A DNA stretch of 64,000 nt from Bartonella rattimassiliensis 15908 (GCF_000278215.1 NZ_JH725064.1:175134-239133); one strand, 5' to 3'. Shown: positions 1 to 10,676, numbered from the stretch's first letter. Numbers and translations: made by a program. Notes: a model not told the origin generated them from the sequence alone.

Positions 1-31
1 TTGCCCTCTTCGCCCAAACGCTTTTCACTAC

Positions 32-943
32 TTATATATCATAAGCATCTTCTGAATGAATGGTCAGGAGAGCAGAACGCAATTTCTGCAAAGCACGTGC
101 TTCAATTTGGCGCACGCGCTCCTTTGAAATTCCTAACTTTTCACCGAGAACTTCTAGAGTAGCTCCCTCTTCATTGAGGCGACGAAAGCGAATAATTTCC
201 AATTCCCGTTCATTGAGAATTTGCAACGCATCATAAAGCCATTGTGTACGCCGTTGACCATCAATCACTTGCTCAATTAAAGCATCAGGAAGAGGGCTAT
301 CATCCACCAATACATCCATCTTAGCAATGGGATTATCACTATTCTCAGAAACAGCAACGCTTAAGGAATTATCAGAACTGGAAAAACGAAAATCCATTGT
401 TTCAACATCACGCACAGAAACGCCAAGTTTTTCAGCGATTGTGCGAAAGATATCCTGTTTTGACAAAGCACTATCATCCTGCACCAGCTTTGCTCTCAAA
501 CGCCGAAGATTAAAGAAGAGTGCTTTTTGCGAAGAACTGGTTCCACCACGAACGATTGACCAATTTCGCAAAATATAATCTTGGATAGAAGCACGTATCC
601 ACCATGTTGCATACGTTGAAAAACGCACTTCCCGATCAGGTTCAAAACGTGCAGCAGCCTCTAATAGTCCCACATACCCTTCTTGTACCAAATCCCCCAA
701 TGGCATTTTGAAACGTTTAAAGCGGTTAGCAATAGCAATCACCAAACGCATATGAGCTGCTGCAATTTGATGCATAGCATCATCATCACGTTTGTCTTTC
801 CACCGCAGAGCCAAATCATGCTCTTTTTGTCGTTCAAGATAAGGTGCTTGCATAGCAGAACGCATCATATTACGTCCTAGGCTTTTGTCTGCATCGCTAT
901 AATTTTTGCTGCTTTTATAAACAGCATTTGAAAGATTACCCAT
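32..943 (-). CDS. rpoH: RNA polymerase heat-shock sigma factor RpoH (sigma-32)
   Basis: Alternative sigma factor of 303 residues that directs RNA polymerase to heat-shock promoters. Region 2 is clear (DLVQEGYVGLLEAAARFEP, then an FSTYATWWIRASIQDY stretch for -10 recognition and melting). It is followed by the RpoH-specific box QKALFFNLRR near residue 140, which separates it from RpoD and other group 2-3 sigmas. The C-terminal helix-turn-helix (LGISKERVRQIEARALQKLR, about 269-289) reads the -35 element. The ATG at 943 is preceded by an AAGGGG ribosome site. Length is normal for the family. Many alphaproteobacteria carry two rpoH paralogues; which one this is cannot be decided here. Confidence 0.95.
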   Translation of the reverse strand: MGNLSNAVYKSSKNYSDADKSLGRNMMRSAMQAPYLERQKEHDLALRWKDKRDDDAMHQIAAAHMRLVIAIANRFKRFKMPLGDLVQEGYVGLLEAAARFEPDREVRFSTYATWWIRASIQDYILRNWSIVRGGTSSSQKALFFNLRRLRAKLVQDDSALSKQDIFRTIAEKLGVSVRDVETMDFRFSSSDNSLSVAVSENSDNPIAKMDVLVDDSPLPDALIEQVIDGQRRTQWLYDALQILNERELEIIRFRRLNEEGATLEVLGEKLGISKERVRQIEARALQKLRSALLTIHSEDAYDI

Positions 944-1517
944 AATAACCCCTTGCGATTAAAATTTATCAAAATTGATTTGGCAACGACATCCTTGTTT
1001 TTTCTCAAAAAAAGAACGCAAAAGTTGTTAACTTGTGCACCACTACTTTAACGTGTATTTTTATAATCGCAATTGTTTTTTTTAATTGTCACAGTAAAAC
1101 TTTTTGTCATAGGACACAATTTCACCCACAAAACACCCCTACAATATGCCTTTTAGCCTATGAAATATTTGAAAAACTTTTTCTTTGCGTTTCAGACAAA
1201 AAAATAAAATGCCGAGCAAAACAAATGCTATTTTTTTAATGATCGATTCCATTTTCTTTTAAATTAAATAATTTATTTATACTTTCAGCTTTACAATACA
1301 ACCAATAAGTGTAATTAATAAATATTAAAGCATCTTAACTGAATGAAAATTGAATAAAAAAGAATCATCTAAATTTTGAAGACACAAAAAGAAATATCAA
1401 AAAACGACAAGAATGATTGAAGCAAACATAGCAAACGTGTTAAAGACATAACATCATTATGAATATGAAATCATCGCACAAAGCTTTTACCAGTTCACAC
1501 TGAGAAAGAAAATAATC
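944..1517. other. Intergenic region, no gene seen
   Basis: 574 bases of AT-rich DNA between the divergent rpoH and helicase-remnant genes. Short open frames exist on both strands but have no start context, no recognisable protein features and poor codon use. It probably contains the rpoH promoter on the minus strand and whatever is left of the lost 5' half of the helicase gene; no helicase motif is readable. Confidence 0.5.
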
Positions 1518-3077
1518 ATGGATAGCAAGATTGTTCCACAACATGAAATTCTTCAAGATGATATTCTCATTGAAAAACACGGAAGGGGTAAATTTGAGGG
1601 TTTTCGTTTTTATGCCAACAAAAACAATACCGATCAAACAACAGAGAATAAAGATTTGATTCTTGCTTTTTCCAAACGTGCGACACGTTTTTGTGCTTGT
1701 GCAAATGGAGATTTATCCCTCAGCTCTGATGGAATTGTGCGCTGGATTGGTCAACCTGTAGGACAACTTATCGCCACGGAAGATTTTTTCAAACCAAAAC
1801 TGATTGTTTTAGCAGACGCACAACTTACAGGTGAATTCCGCGACAACGTTACGAAACGATTAGAGCGTTTTGTAAGCTTTCATTTTGAGACAACTTTAAA
1901 ACCTCTATTTGATTTGCGTACTGCTGATAATTTAACGGCTTCCACAAACGATCTTACCTCACAATTGGTTAACTCTTTAGGGATTTTACCCCGCCGCGAA
2001 ATCTTAAACATTGTCAAAAATCTTGAGCAAGAATCACGTGCTGTCCTTCGGCGATTAGGGGTTCGCTTTGGCGCTTTTCATATTTATGTTGCAGGAATAC
2101 TTAAACCCGCTCCTGTTCAAGCCATTACCCTTTTGTGGAATCTTCAAAATGCGGGTCAAAACCAAACTGGTTTGGGTGAAATTTTTGCCGCATTGTCTTC
2201 TGGCCGCACCTCTTTGAGAGTTGATCCTACCTACAACCGCCAATTTTATCAATTAGCCGGTTATCGAATCTTAGGACAACGCGCAGTACGGATTGATATT
2301 TTAGAACGCCTTGCCAATCTTATCCGCCCAACACTTCATTGGAAACAAGGAAGTGCTTCCAAACCTGATGGTGCTTATGACGGCAAAAGTTTTTTTGTGA
2401 CCTCAACCATGATGTCCATTCTTGGGGCTAATAGAAATGATATGGAGGAAATTCTCAAAGGGCTTGGCTATCAATCATACAGCGTAAGCAATAGTGTTTT
2501 TGAACAAAATCTCCTTGCACACAAAGCCTCTTCCGCTATCAATGGGGCAACAAATGGTGTAACATCAAATGTTCCTGCGGCAGAATGCGTTGGCAGTCAA
2601 TGGCAAACAGTAATTACTTCAGAAACAACACAAGAAGAAAAAGATACTTCATCCTCTTATGTTGAAAAGTACCCTAATAACACCAATCATTTGCCCGCAG
2701 CTGAACCTGTTGGGAGTTTTGCCAGGTCCTCCCTCCCCACAGCGGAAGATAAAGTAGTTTTATTATGGCATTATAGGCCTCAATTTCACCACCACACACA
2801 AAAAAAACGCGATAAATCTAGAAATAAGTGGCAAAGTCAACCGAAGGGCGCTGTAAAAAAAGGGGACAATATGAATAAAAGTGTTCCTCAAGAGCCGTCA
2901 TCACAAATAAAACATTCTCATAAGTCTCAGAAAAGCCAAGGCAAACGTGCGAATCATAAACCCTTTCAAAAAGAAAAGCGTCTTAATCCTGATTCACCCT
3001 TTGCAAAATTAGCTGTGCTCCGCGATCAACTCACCAATCATAAAGACACATGCGCACTTTCCTCCAAAGATCACTAA
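1518..3077 (+). pseudogene. C-terminal remnant of a Rhizobiales superfamily II helicase
   Basis: An open frame of 519 residues resembling the C-terminal half of the large ATP-dependent helicase that sits upstream of fdxA in Rhizobiales. Recognisable parts are GIVRWIGQPVGQL, the stretch ending LERFVSFHFETTLKPLFDL, and ALRRLG-type text here as AVLRRLGVRFGAFHIY. No Walker A, DEAD/DEAH or other helicase motif is present, so the two RecA-like domains are missing. The family member is usually around 1000 residues. The last 200 residues are low-complexity, Lys/Gln/Ser-rich and probably disordered. The ATG has only a weak ribosome site (GAGAAAG). It could be a decaying gene or a truncated protein still made. 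The S4-domain RNA-binding gene that normally lies between the helicase and fdxA is absent. Confidence 0.65.
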
Positions 3078-3098
3078 AATAATAAATGGAGGTAGATC

Positions 3099-3440
3099 TT
3101 GACTCATGTCGTAACTGATAACTGCATTCATTGCAAATATACTGATTGCGTTGAAGTATGCCCTGTCGATTGTTTTTATGAAGGTGAGAATATGTTAGTC
3201 ATTCACCCTGATGAATGTATCGATTGTGGTGTGTGCGTGCCGGAATGTCCAGCGGAAGCGATCATACCTGATACCGAACCAGGACTCGAAAAGTGGTTAG
3301 AACTTAATTTTCATTATGCAAACAAATGGCCTAATCTGACAACTCGAAAAGATCCTCTCCCTCAAGCAAAAGAAATGGATGGCGTTCCAAACAAACTAGA
3401 AAAGTATTTTTCAGAGAATCCAGGAAGTGGGGAAGAATAA
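3099..3440 (+). CDS. fdxA: 7Fe ferredoxin FdxA
   Basis: Small soluble electron carrier of 113 residues. Cysteines C9, C17, C21 (followed by Pro), C40, C43, C46 and C50 (followed by Pro) match the bacterial seven-iron ferredoxin pattern, which holds one [3Fe-4S] and one [4Fe-4S] cluster; C12 and C25 are extra. The C-terminal tail of about 55 residues is typical of the FdxA type. The start is TTG at 3099, chosen because a strong GGAGG lies six bases upstream and the family begins MTxVVTDNCI. It follows the helicase remnant by 21 bases and precedes carD, the usual Rhizobiales order. Confidence 0.93.
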   Translation: MTHVVTDNCIHCKYTDCVEVCPVDCFYEGENMLVIHPDECIDCGVCVPECPAEAIIPDTEPGLEKWLELNFHYANKWPNLTTRKDPLPQAKEMDGVPNKLEKYFSENPGSGEE

Positions 3441-3744
3441 TGATACAGTGCACGACCTCCTCCTTCAGCGCTTATAAAGACTATCTTGTAAAAATAAAAA
3501 ATCCTTAAGCGAAATGATTGATTCTTTTGATATTTGATGTTAGTGTTATTTTAACGTGATCATCTTTCTAAGTATTTTTCTTTGCTTTTTGTAGTAAAGC
3601 GATGTATTTTTTTTTGAATTTAAAAGTACGCGACTTTTATGCTCACTTAATTGATACAATATACTTGGTTAAAGAAAACTTAACCCTCAGGTTTATAGCC
3701 TGTTTTCCGATACATTTGTTGATCATAAGGGAGTAAACTAAAAT

Positions 3745-4329
3745 ATGGCATCCCAACATGGAACATCCTCTAAAACTAAAGAATTTGCAACCTCTGAATA
3801 TATCGTCTATCCTACCCATGGAGTGGGACAAATTATAGCGATTGAAGATCAAGAAGTTGCAGGACACAAATTAAAACTTTTTGTCATTCATTTTGCGAAA
3901 GATAAAATGGATATCAAAGTCCCCATTGCAAAAGCCCTCTCCATTGGAATGCGTAAATTATCTGCTGGTGATTCCGTCGAGCGTGCCTTAAAAATCTTAC
4001 ACGGAAAAGCACGTGTTAAACGAACCATGTGGTCACGCCGAGCGCAAGAATATGATGCAAAAATCAACTCAGGAGATCTTATTTGCATCGCAGAAGTGGT
4101 CCGTGATCTTTTCCGCTCTAACCTACAGCCTGAACAATCATACTCTGAGCGTCAACTTTATACTGCTGCTCTTGAAAGAATGGCCCGCGAAATTGCGGTT
4201 ATTAATAGTTTTTCTGAAACAGAAGCTATCAATCTCATAGAGATGCATCTCTCCAAAAAGCCAAAACGTGATTTTAAAGCTGAGAGAGAAGAAACAGATG
4301 AAGGTAGCAAAGCTGTATACGCTGCATAA
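3745..4329 (+). CDS. carD: CarD-family transcriptional regulator
   Basis: CarD/CdnL-type protein of 194 residues that binds RNA polymerase beta and stabilises open complexes; in alphaproteobacteria it supports rRNA and growth-gene transcription. The N-terminal Tudor-like RNAP-interaction domain is seen as YIVYPTHGVGQIIAIED (about 19-35). The C-terminal helical DNA-contact domain contains MWSRRAQEYDAKINSGDL and the acidic/basic stretch up to RMAREIAVI. The ATG at 3745 has AAGGGAG upstream. A strong terminator follows. A 304-base gap without a gene separates it from fdxA, so it probably has its own promoter. Confidence 0.93.
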   Translation: MASQHGTSSKTKEFATSEYIVYPTHGVGQIIAIEDQEVAGHKLKLFVIHFAKDKMDIKVPIAKALSIGMRKLSAGDSVERALKILHGKARVKRTMWSRRAQEYDAKINSGDLICIAEVVRDLFRSNLQPEQSYSERQLYTAALERMAREIAVINSFSETEAINLIEMHLSKKPKRDFKAEREETDEGSKAVYAA

Positions 4330-4365
4330 CATAACACACCTTTCATCATAACAAGACATTTTGAT

Positions 4366-4397
4366 AAAACCAGCTTTTTTGCTGGTTTTATTTTTTT
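4366..4397 (+). terminator. Rho-independent terminator of carD
   Basis: Perfect 9-bp stem AAAACCAGC / GCTGGTTTT with a T6 loop, followed by A and seven T, 37 bases after the carD stop. The A-rich 5' arm means it could also work weakly on the minus strand. Confidence 0.9.
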
Positions 4398-4630
4398 AGC
4401 ATCCTTTATACCTTCAAGGACAAAATTTCCTAACCAGCACCAATCTGTAAACACTCCAACTTTTCGGCAAAATAACCTCCTAACGCCTCATTTGCTTGCT
4501 TAATATATAAAAGACTAATTTATAAATAATATAGCGTTACCCATATTAAATTAAAGCCTTGAATATCGTTAATTTTTCTCACTCCACATCTGGATATGTT
4601 AAATCAATTCAAATCGCACTCTACAAGATA

Positions 4631-4975
4631 TTGATTTATAATGATAATTTATCGTTATTTATATTGAATTGGAACCACGAATAACGTAAGATTCTTTTAT
4701 TTCAAATCTCTTTATCTTGAATCAATCAAAACCATTCGCTTGCATGTCAAAAGCAGAACGAGTGTGTGGATAAAAACTGTCTAAGAAAGGAGTAAAAATG
4801 GTTTTTATGAATCATCTTAATGCAAGAGCTGTCGTAACACCTAAGAGCTGACAAATATAATAATGATGCCGATTTGCTTCTAAAACGTCACAAACAAAGC
4901 TTGTATGAAAGTAAAAATACGATAGAAAAGGAGTAAAAATGTCTCTCATGAACACTTTCAAGCACCAAGAATTAT
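4631..4975 (+). repeat. Dispersed repeat, copy A (decayed integrase 5' region)
   Basis: Begins with the family's signature block TTGATTTATAATGATAATTT, followed by GTAAGATTC, GAATCAATCAAAACCATTCG, GTGTGGATAAAAAC and AAGGAGTAAAAATG. The ATG at 4798 opens a frame that soon breaks, then text corresponding to an integrase N-terminus (N-D-A-D-L-L-L-K-R) follows around 4860-4885. A second partial copy (AAAAGGAGTAAAAATG at 4926) follows immediately. The rest of 4398-5977 is AT-rich with no supportable gene. Confidence 0.65.
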
Positions 4976-5977
4976 TGACATAATTGAAAACTGATTGTGT
5001 TGGATTACGCCCTTATTAAAGAATAATCGTGGTACACAATAATTTTTCCATTCTTGCTTGCACGTTTTGACACTATCTCGCTAAATATTGCTCATAGATA
5101 GTAGAAAAATTTATAGTCTATCCGAATAAGATTCTCTCATTGCCGATCTTATTATTGGTATATTTAGTAGATTTTACCACTGTTTTCTTTAAAATACGAA
5201 TCATTTTACTAAGATAGTTTTTTGGCATCTTTCATTCTCATTTTGGATATTTTTTCTAGATAATAAAAGATATTTGTAGAACTTTTGAATTATACCTCCT
5301 TTTTGAGGAAGACATAGCATTCAAAATAGCCATTATATTCATTTTTTCTGATCTTTTAACAATAAATTTCAAAAAAATGATGCTTTAACCTGAATAACAA
5401 CCGCTTTTGGACTAGTGTTTTTAGAAAGCAAGCCAATAACACGATGAATTTACAAAATGTAGTCCTATTTACTCTTCTACAATAAGTTTGAACTTCTACA
5501 ATAAAATAGCATCGAAAGGCGTAAAAACGATAACTCTCTACGGTAGTCCATTTTTTTCTAGCGTAACGTTGTATTTCTTGATTGTCTTTTGTGGGTTTAT
5601 AAAACCCCCTGCTTTATCTTTATACCGTTATACCGTTTATTTTTTGTTTTATCGTTAGAAAATAAAGCCGTAAATGAGACAATAAGTTTCTTTCTTTACG
5701 GTTATTTTTATTCGGCTTTAAAGCATCCACGATAACATCTTTTAAAGCATAGAATACGCATTACGTCACGCTTTTTTTCATTCTTTAATTGGGAACATTC
5801 CTCATGAAAAACAGAAACACCTAGAATGCATTTATATTATAAATTCACGCGCTTATTTTAATATTCCCAATCCTTGTCAAATCCACGTCATGATAAGAAC
5901 TATAATATAAATCAACGATATTGAAGTTTCTTTGAAGCATCTATTATGCATTCTAGTATCAATAGGGCAGATAAAGT

Positions 5978-6883
5978 TTAATTTTTTCGTGTTGCACTAA
6001 AACGGGCTGCTTGTAGAAGAGGAAGTGCTTTAGCATCAAAAGGGTGTAAAAGGGCTTCTGCTTTTTTGATGAAGGCATCTCGCTTTTTTTGGGTTTCTTC
6101 AATGCCATAAAGACGAACAAGAGTCGCTTTTTTGGCTATTTCATCTTTTCCAGCAGTTTTTCCTAGGGTTTGTGTATTGGCAATCACATCCAGAAGATCA
6201 TCGGTTAATTGAAATGCTAAACCAAGATATGTACCAAAATCCGTAAGTTTTTCGGTTAATTCTTTCGATGCATTGCCAATAATAGCGCCTGCTTGACAAG
6301 CAAAGCTTATCAGCGCTGCGGTTTTCATACGTTGTAGTGTGATGATGTCATCAGTACTCTCTTGTGACTTTTTTTCAGCTTCAAGATCTAGCATTTGTCC
6401 ACCTATCATACCACCAAGTCCTGCCGATTGAGCAAGAGACGTAAGCAGTTTTATTCTCATATCTGTAGAGAGTACACAAGCTTTATGAGCAATAATTTCA
6501 AAGGCCAATGTCAAGAGGGCATTGCCTGCTAAAATTGCTGTTGCTTCATCAAATGCTATGTGGACGGTAGGTTTTCCGCGCCGGAGTATATCATTATCCA
6601 TAGCTGGAAGATCATCGTGAATGAGCGAATAACAGTGGATACACTCCAAGGCACATGCAACATCAAGAGAATATTCTACAGGGATATCAAAAAGTGCGGC
6701 ACTTTGAATCACAAGAAAAGGACGCAGACGTTTTCCACCGTTTAGCACACCATAGCGCATAGCTTTGATCAAGTTTTCAGGGCGTGAAATTTCACCACTT
6801 TGGATTTGATCACTTAACAGCGTATTTAGTCTTTTTTCAACGATATGACCATGTTTTGCAAGAAGATTGGTAAATTCATGCAT
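5978..6883 (-). CDS. ispA: Farnesyl diphosphate synthase (short-chain polyprenyl synthase)
   Basis: Class I trans-prenyltransferase of 301 residues that condenses IPP with DMAPP/GPP to make farnesyl diphosphate for ubiquinone and undecaprenyl carriers. The first Asp-rich motif is in YSLIHDDLPAMDND (about 86-99) and the second in LAFQLTDDLLDV (about 223-234). GGKRLRP near residue 50 is the IPP-binding signature. The insertion type of the first motif (DDLPAMD) and the length fit bacterial FPP synthases. The ATG has AAGGAAG seven bases upstream. Together with ispG in this window it belongs to the MEP isoprenoid route. Confidence 0.94.
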   Translation of the reverse strand: MHEFTNLLAKHGHIVEKRLNTLLSDQIQSGEISRPENLIKAMRYGVLNGGKRLRPFLVIQSAALFDIPVEYSLDVACALECIHCYSLIHDDLPAMDNDILRRGKPTVHIAFDEATAILAGNALLTLAFEIIAHKACVLSTDMRIKLLTSLAQSAGLGGMIGGQMLDLEAEKKSQESTDDIITLQRMKTAALISFACQAGAIIGNASKELTEKLTDFGTYLGLAFQLTDDLLDVIANTQTLGKTAGKDEIAKKATLVRLYGIEETQKKRDAFIKKAEALLHPFDAKALPLLQAARFSATRKN

Positions 6884-7298
6884 TCTTGCTTCCTTTGTTT
6901 GTACAAAAATAAAATTATAAAGTTTAAAGAGAGAAGTTGTTGCTTTTTCTTGTTTTCATAAATTTGCGTAGATTTTTATTAAAAATCAATTTCTTTTTTT
7001 GTCTATAGCTCCACACTGTATGCGCAAATTTCTTTTAAAACCAAATAAAAATTGCATAAAAATCTTTCATTTTTGTATAAAATACTCACATTTTACGATA
7101 TTTTTGATATTCACTTCGTTATTATTACATCATTTTTGATAACAAGAAGATCGTTTTTGGCACAAGCAAGACCATTTTGACATTGCCTCTTCTTTTTTAT
7201 CAGTGTATAATGTCTCTGAATTTTACGGTGTTTTTAACTGAAGCATTGTCATTTTTGGCATTGCTTTTTCTATTTTAATGGATTTGGAGTGTCTTTTT
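6884..7298. other. Divergent promoter region ispA / rpmF
   Basis: About 400 bases, very AT-rich, between divergent ispA and rpmF. It contains the rpmF promoter listed separately. It also has several short direct repetitions of TTTTTGACA/TTTTTGGCA-like text (7150-7265). No gene seen. Confidence 0.5.
7183..7211 (+). promoter_or_regulatory. Predicted sigma-70 promoter of rpmF
   Basis: TTGCCT (7183-7188), a 17-base spacer and a perfect TATAAT (7206-7211), 88 bases before the rpmF start. An alternative TTGACA starts six bases upstream but would need a 23-base spacer. Confidence 0.55.
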
Positions 7299-7478
7299 AT
7301 GGCTGTACCTAAACGAAAAACCTCTCCAGCGAAGAGGGGCATGCGCCGTTCGGCTGATGCTCTGAAAGCGCCAACTTATATTGAGGATAAAAATTCTGGT
7401 GAATTGCGTCGCCCTCATCATATTGATTTGAAAACCGGAATGTATCGCGGGCGTTCAGTTTTAGTGGTTAAGGACTGA
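7299..7478 (+). CDS. rpmF: 50S ribosomal protein L32
   Basis: 59-residue ribosomal protein starting [18 protein letters not shown], the conserved L32 N-terminus, and ending [11 protein letters not shown]. The start at 7299 is preferred over an in-frame ATG at 7278 because all L32 proteins begin with MAVPK and a GGAG lies ten bases upstream. Alphaproteobacterial L32 lacks the zinc-binding cysteines, as here. The gene is followed directly by a degenerate copy of its own 3' end. Confidence 0.96.
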
Positions 7479-7584
7479 GCCTTTTATCTTTCTTCCAGTG
7501 ATAAGCTCTCTTTAGATATATTGATGAATGCAAGGGTAGAGCGTATTTTCAATTTTCGCTTTCTAGTGAATTTTGGAGCGCTAT

Positions 7585-7775
7585 GCCCTCATTGCATTGG
7601 TTTTAAAATGAGAATATATTTGAAAACGGGAATGGATTGTGGATATTCCGTTTTAGGGATTAAGAGCTAAACCTTTTATATCTTTTCCAGTGGTAATTTC
7701 TTTTGATATATTGGTGAATGCAGGGGCGAAGTGTGTTTTTACTTTTCGCTTTAAAATGAATGCAGGGCTGCAAAT
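7585..7775 (+). repeat. Decayed tandem duplicate of the rpmF 3' end
   Basis: The DNA from 7411 (GCCCTCATCATATTG, inside rpmF) to about 7584 is repeated imperfectly from 7585 (GCCCTCATTGCATTGG) to about 7775. Shared blocks in order are TTGAAAAC-GGAATG, CGTTTTAG-G, TTAAG, CCTTTTAT, TCCAGTG, GATATATTG-TGAATGCA-GG and TTTTCGCTTT. The second copy contains a recognisable but frameshifted end of L32. The unit is about 175-190 bases. No separate gene is proposed here. Confidence 0.8.
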
Positions 7776-8211
7776 TTTTTATAGAAAAATGATTCGATTG
7801 TGAGAGATGACTTTCTTGTTTTTTTGAGGAACTATAAAAGATTGCATGTGTACAATTCTTTTATGATGGCTTATCTGGGAGCTTTTTATTGGTGTTGTTA
7901 TAAGTTAGCTTAATAATGATATCGTTTTCCTTAAGAAGATTCTTAAAGAGCTCTCTTCCAGAGAAGGTAAAAAGCAAAAATAATAATAATCAATGTTATG
8001 ATAACTACAAAATCGGATACTCTATTTGCCCTATTCTTAACTCTATTAATATATTGACTTTAAGGGATCGCCTATTTCTACTGTAAAATACCATTGCTTA
8101 GGGTGATTATATCCCCTTCGTGTTGAGACTTAAAGCATGAAGCGTTTTTTTATGGGGATATGTGACGAATTCTTCCCTCCCTTTTGCTTCAACTTTGTGT
8201 AAGCATCTCCC
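7776..8211. other. Intergenic region, no gene seen
   Basis: AT-rich DNA between the rpmF duplicate and the convergent ispG end. A short purine-rich stretch (AGAAGGTAAAAAGCAAAAAT, near 7963) has no gene after it. No clear terminator was found for ispG. Confidence 0.4.
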
Positions 8212-9453
8212 TCACCCTTGCCCAAAGCGTGTATGAATATAATCACTCAAAAGTGCTTCAAAATCTTCAGCAATATGATCCCCACGCAAAGTTTTTACCT
8301 TTTGTCCTTCGATAAAAACAGGTGCTGCTGGACTTTCTCCCACACCAGGCAATGAAATACCGATATCTGCATGTTTTGATTCTCCAGGTCCATTGACGAT
8401 ACACCCCATCACAGCAACCTTTAAACTTTCAACACCAGGGTACTTTTCACGCCAAACGGGCATATTTTTGTGTAAATCCGCTTCAATTTTTTGCGCTAAT
8501 TGCTGAAATACTGTTGAAGTTGTACGACCACAACCAGGGCAAGCCGCAACAACAGGCAAAAATTGCCGAAACCCCATCACTTGCAACAGCTCTTGTCCTA
8601 CCTTTACTTCTCGTGTCCGATCACCACCAGGTTCTGGTGTTAGAGAAATTCGTATGGTATCGCCAATCCCTTGCTGTAATAAAATACCCAAAGCCACCGA
8701 AGAAGCAACAATCCCCTTTGTTCCCATTCCTGCTTCTGTCAAACCCAAATGAAGAGCATAATCACAACGCGCTGCCAAACTAGTATAGACAGCGATAAGA
8801 TCTTGAACATCACTTACTTTAGCAGAAAGAATAATCTTATCGCGCCCCAACCCAAGCTCTTCAGCGAAAACAGCCGAAAACAAAGCCGACTGAACAACCG
8901 TTTCCCGCATGACTTCAGCAACTGATAAGGGATTTTCCTGCTGTGCATTTTCATTCATCAGCCGTGTCAACAACACATTATCAAGAGAGCCCCAATTTAC
9001 CCCAACGCGAATAGGCTTATGATAGCGACAAGCAATCTCAATAATTTCTGCAAATTGGCGATCTTTTTTTGCACCAAAACCGACATTTCCAGGATTGACA
9101 CGATATTTTGCAAGTGCTTCAGCACATGCCGGATGCTCAGCTAAAAGTTTATGGCCAATATAATGAAAATCCCCAACCAATGGTACAAAAAGTCCTAATC
9201 TCTCTAATCTTTCCCGTATTTTTGGTACAGCCGCCGCCGCTTCATCGCGATCAACAGTAATTCGAACTAATTGAGAACCAGCTTGCCAAAGAGCAGCAAC
9301 TTGCGCAACAGTTGAATCAACATCTGCTGTATCTGTATTTGTCATTGACTGCACAACAATCGGATTATTGCCACCCACCACCACATCACCAACAGCAACA
9401 CCAACAGACCGACGACGCTCAAGTGGTTTAGATAAAGAATAGGTCGTACTCAT
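8212..9453 (-). CDS. ispG: 4-hydroxy-3-methylbut-2-enyl diphosphate synthase IspG (GcpE)
   Basis: [4Fe-4S] enzyme of the MEP pathway that reductively converts MEcPP to HMBPP. About 413 residues. The N-terminal TIM-barrel half starts with [17 protein letters not shown]. The C-terminal Fe-S half has [11 protein letters not shown] and [17 protein letters not shown], giving the three cluster cysteines plus the conserved Glu. The ATG at 9453 is chosen over the TTG at 9456 because GAGG is five bases upstream of it. Length is normal for alphaproteobacteria. It stands alone, with long repeat-containing intergenic DNA upstream. Confidence 0.95.
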   Translation of the reverse strand: MSTTYSLSKPLERRRSVGVAVGDVVVGGNNPIVVQSMTNTDTADVDSTVAQVAALWQAGSQLVRITVDRDEAAAAVPKIRERLERLGLFVPLVGDFHYIGHKLLAEHPACAEALAKYRVNPGNVGFGAKKDRQFAEIIEIACRYHKPIRVGVNWGSLDNVLLTRLMNENAQQENPLSVAEVMRETVVQSALFSAVFAEELGLGRDKIILSAKVSDVQDLIAVYTSLAARCDYALHLGLTEAGMGTKGIVASSVALGILLQQGIGDTIRISLTPEPGGDRTREVKVGQELLQVMGFRQFLPVVAACPGCGRTTSTVFQQLAQKIEADLHKNMPVWREKYPGVESLKVAVMGCIVNGPGESKHADIGISLPGVGESPAAPVFIEGQKVKTLRGDHIAEDFEALLSDYIHTRFGQG

Positions 9454-9859
9454 CAAGTCCTCAAATTTTCAAAACCTGCGCTATCAATCATCATTTACAT
9501 TGACTTCCTCCACACACCTAAAAGGATGAAAACTATACGCCCCCTCCAATCTAAAAGATTGCTCTAGATTCACCTGCTAACGACTGATGCAATTCAGCTC
9601 ATAAGTGCGATTCATTCTCTAAACATACTGGATAAACTTCACCTATCGCGTTCAAGTTTATACTTTTACACTTGGTTGCTTCAAAAAGAAACTGAAATTA
9701 AACAGAAACAATACTGTATTTTTAAGCTGTATGCCTATATTTTACACCAATATCGTAGCCGAACAGTATTTTACAACGCAACACCTTATGCTTATCTATG
9801 CTTATCAAAGCACAATTTTAAATAATGCATGAAAGACACCATTCAATTAATCCAACATG

Positions 9860-10065
9860 TTGATTTACAATAATCTATATTGTTACAAAATTGAATGGCA
9901 AACTTAAATATCGTAAGATTCTCTCATTTTAAATCTTTTTAGAAGCAAGACTACACCCCTATGCACCCACACGCAAACATGTAGATAAAAACTATAAATA
10001 AGGATGCCTTATAAATCGTTTCAAGCGCCTCAAACTATCCCAACACTTTAAGTAAGCAAAAAAAT
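9860..10065 (+). repeat. Dispersed repeat, copy B (decayed integrase 5' region)
   Basis: Starts TTGATTTACAATAATC, then TCGTAAGATTCTCTCATTTT, CGCAAACATGTAGATAAAAAC and GATGCCTTATAAATCGTTTC, in the same order as the other copies. The coding part is shorter and more decayed. The surrounding 9454-10335 region holds no other recognisable gene. Confidence 0.55.
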
Positions 10066-10335
10066 GAAAATACCCGCTTATACCTCTATGAAATAGAGAG
10101 AGCGGTGCACAATAGGCCTTACACCATTTTGCCAAATCTTTTATCTTATAATACCATCATGAAATGAACTTAAGCATATTAAGAGAAGTGCCTCCTTAAA
10201 CCCAAACTCTTAATTTTCATCATCCCCACAAGCCGCCTAATCAATGCAACCTTTCAATTTTCAAGCCGTTATAGCGAAACCCCAAACACAATTCCAACAA
10301 TTATGCAACAATATAGTACATGAAGGAGTTAACAA

Positions 10336-10620
10336 ATGTATTTAATTTCACCCCATAGCAAAAATGCTAAAATTAAAAAACGTATTGCACAATTAAAGAA
10401 AGAGCTCGTCCCGGTAAATCATTGGAATTCTCAAAATGATAGCTTTGAAAATATTTCTGAGCTGTTCAACACATGGAAACAAAAGGGCTGTCACGCACTT
10501 TACCACCTCAACGAACATGCTACAGAATTAAAGAAAAAAGCGAAAGAAAACCCTAAAAAAACCCTCGCATTGTTAGCAGGAGTTGTTTTAGCAAGCCTCT
10601 TGCTGATACGTAAAAATTAA
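10336..10620 (+). CDS. Small membrane-anchored protein, ElaB/YqjD-like architecture
   Basis: 94-residue protein not assigned to a named gene. The first 75 residues are charged and likely helical (two Lys-rich helices around 10-27 and 60-75). They are followed by ENPKKTLALLAGVVLASLLL and RKN: a single C-terminal transmembrane segment with a basic tail. This helical stalk plus tail anchor resembles the ElaB/YqjD group of inner-membrane proteins, though sequence similarity is only suggestive. The ATG at 10336 has AAGGAG eight bases upstream and the gene is followed by a clear terminator, so it is likely real and monocistronic. Confidence 0.7.
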   Translation: MYLISPHSKNAKIKKRIAQLKKELVPVNHWNSQNDSFENISELFNTWKQKGCHALYHLNEHATELKKKAKENPKKTLALLAGVVLASLLLIRKN

Positions 10621-10649
10621 TCACGCAACCAACAACCTCTTCTATTTAA

Positions 10650-10676
10650 TGCCCGTTTCAAAGCGGGCACTTTTTA
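10650..10676 (+). terminator. Rho-independent terminator of the small membrane protein gene
   Basis: Stem TGCCCG / CGGGCA with an 8-base loop, followed by C and five T, 29 bases after the stop codon at 10620. Confidence 0.85.
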
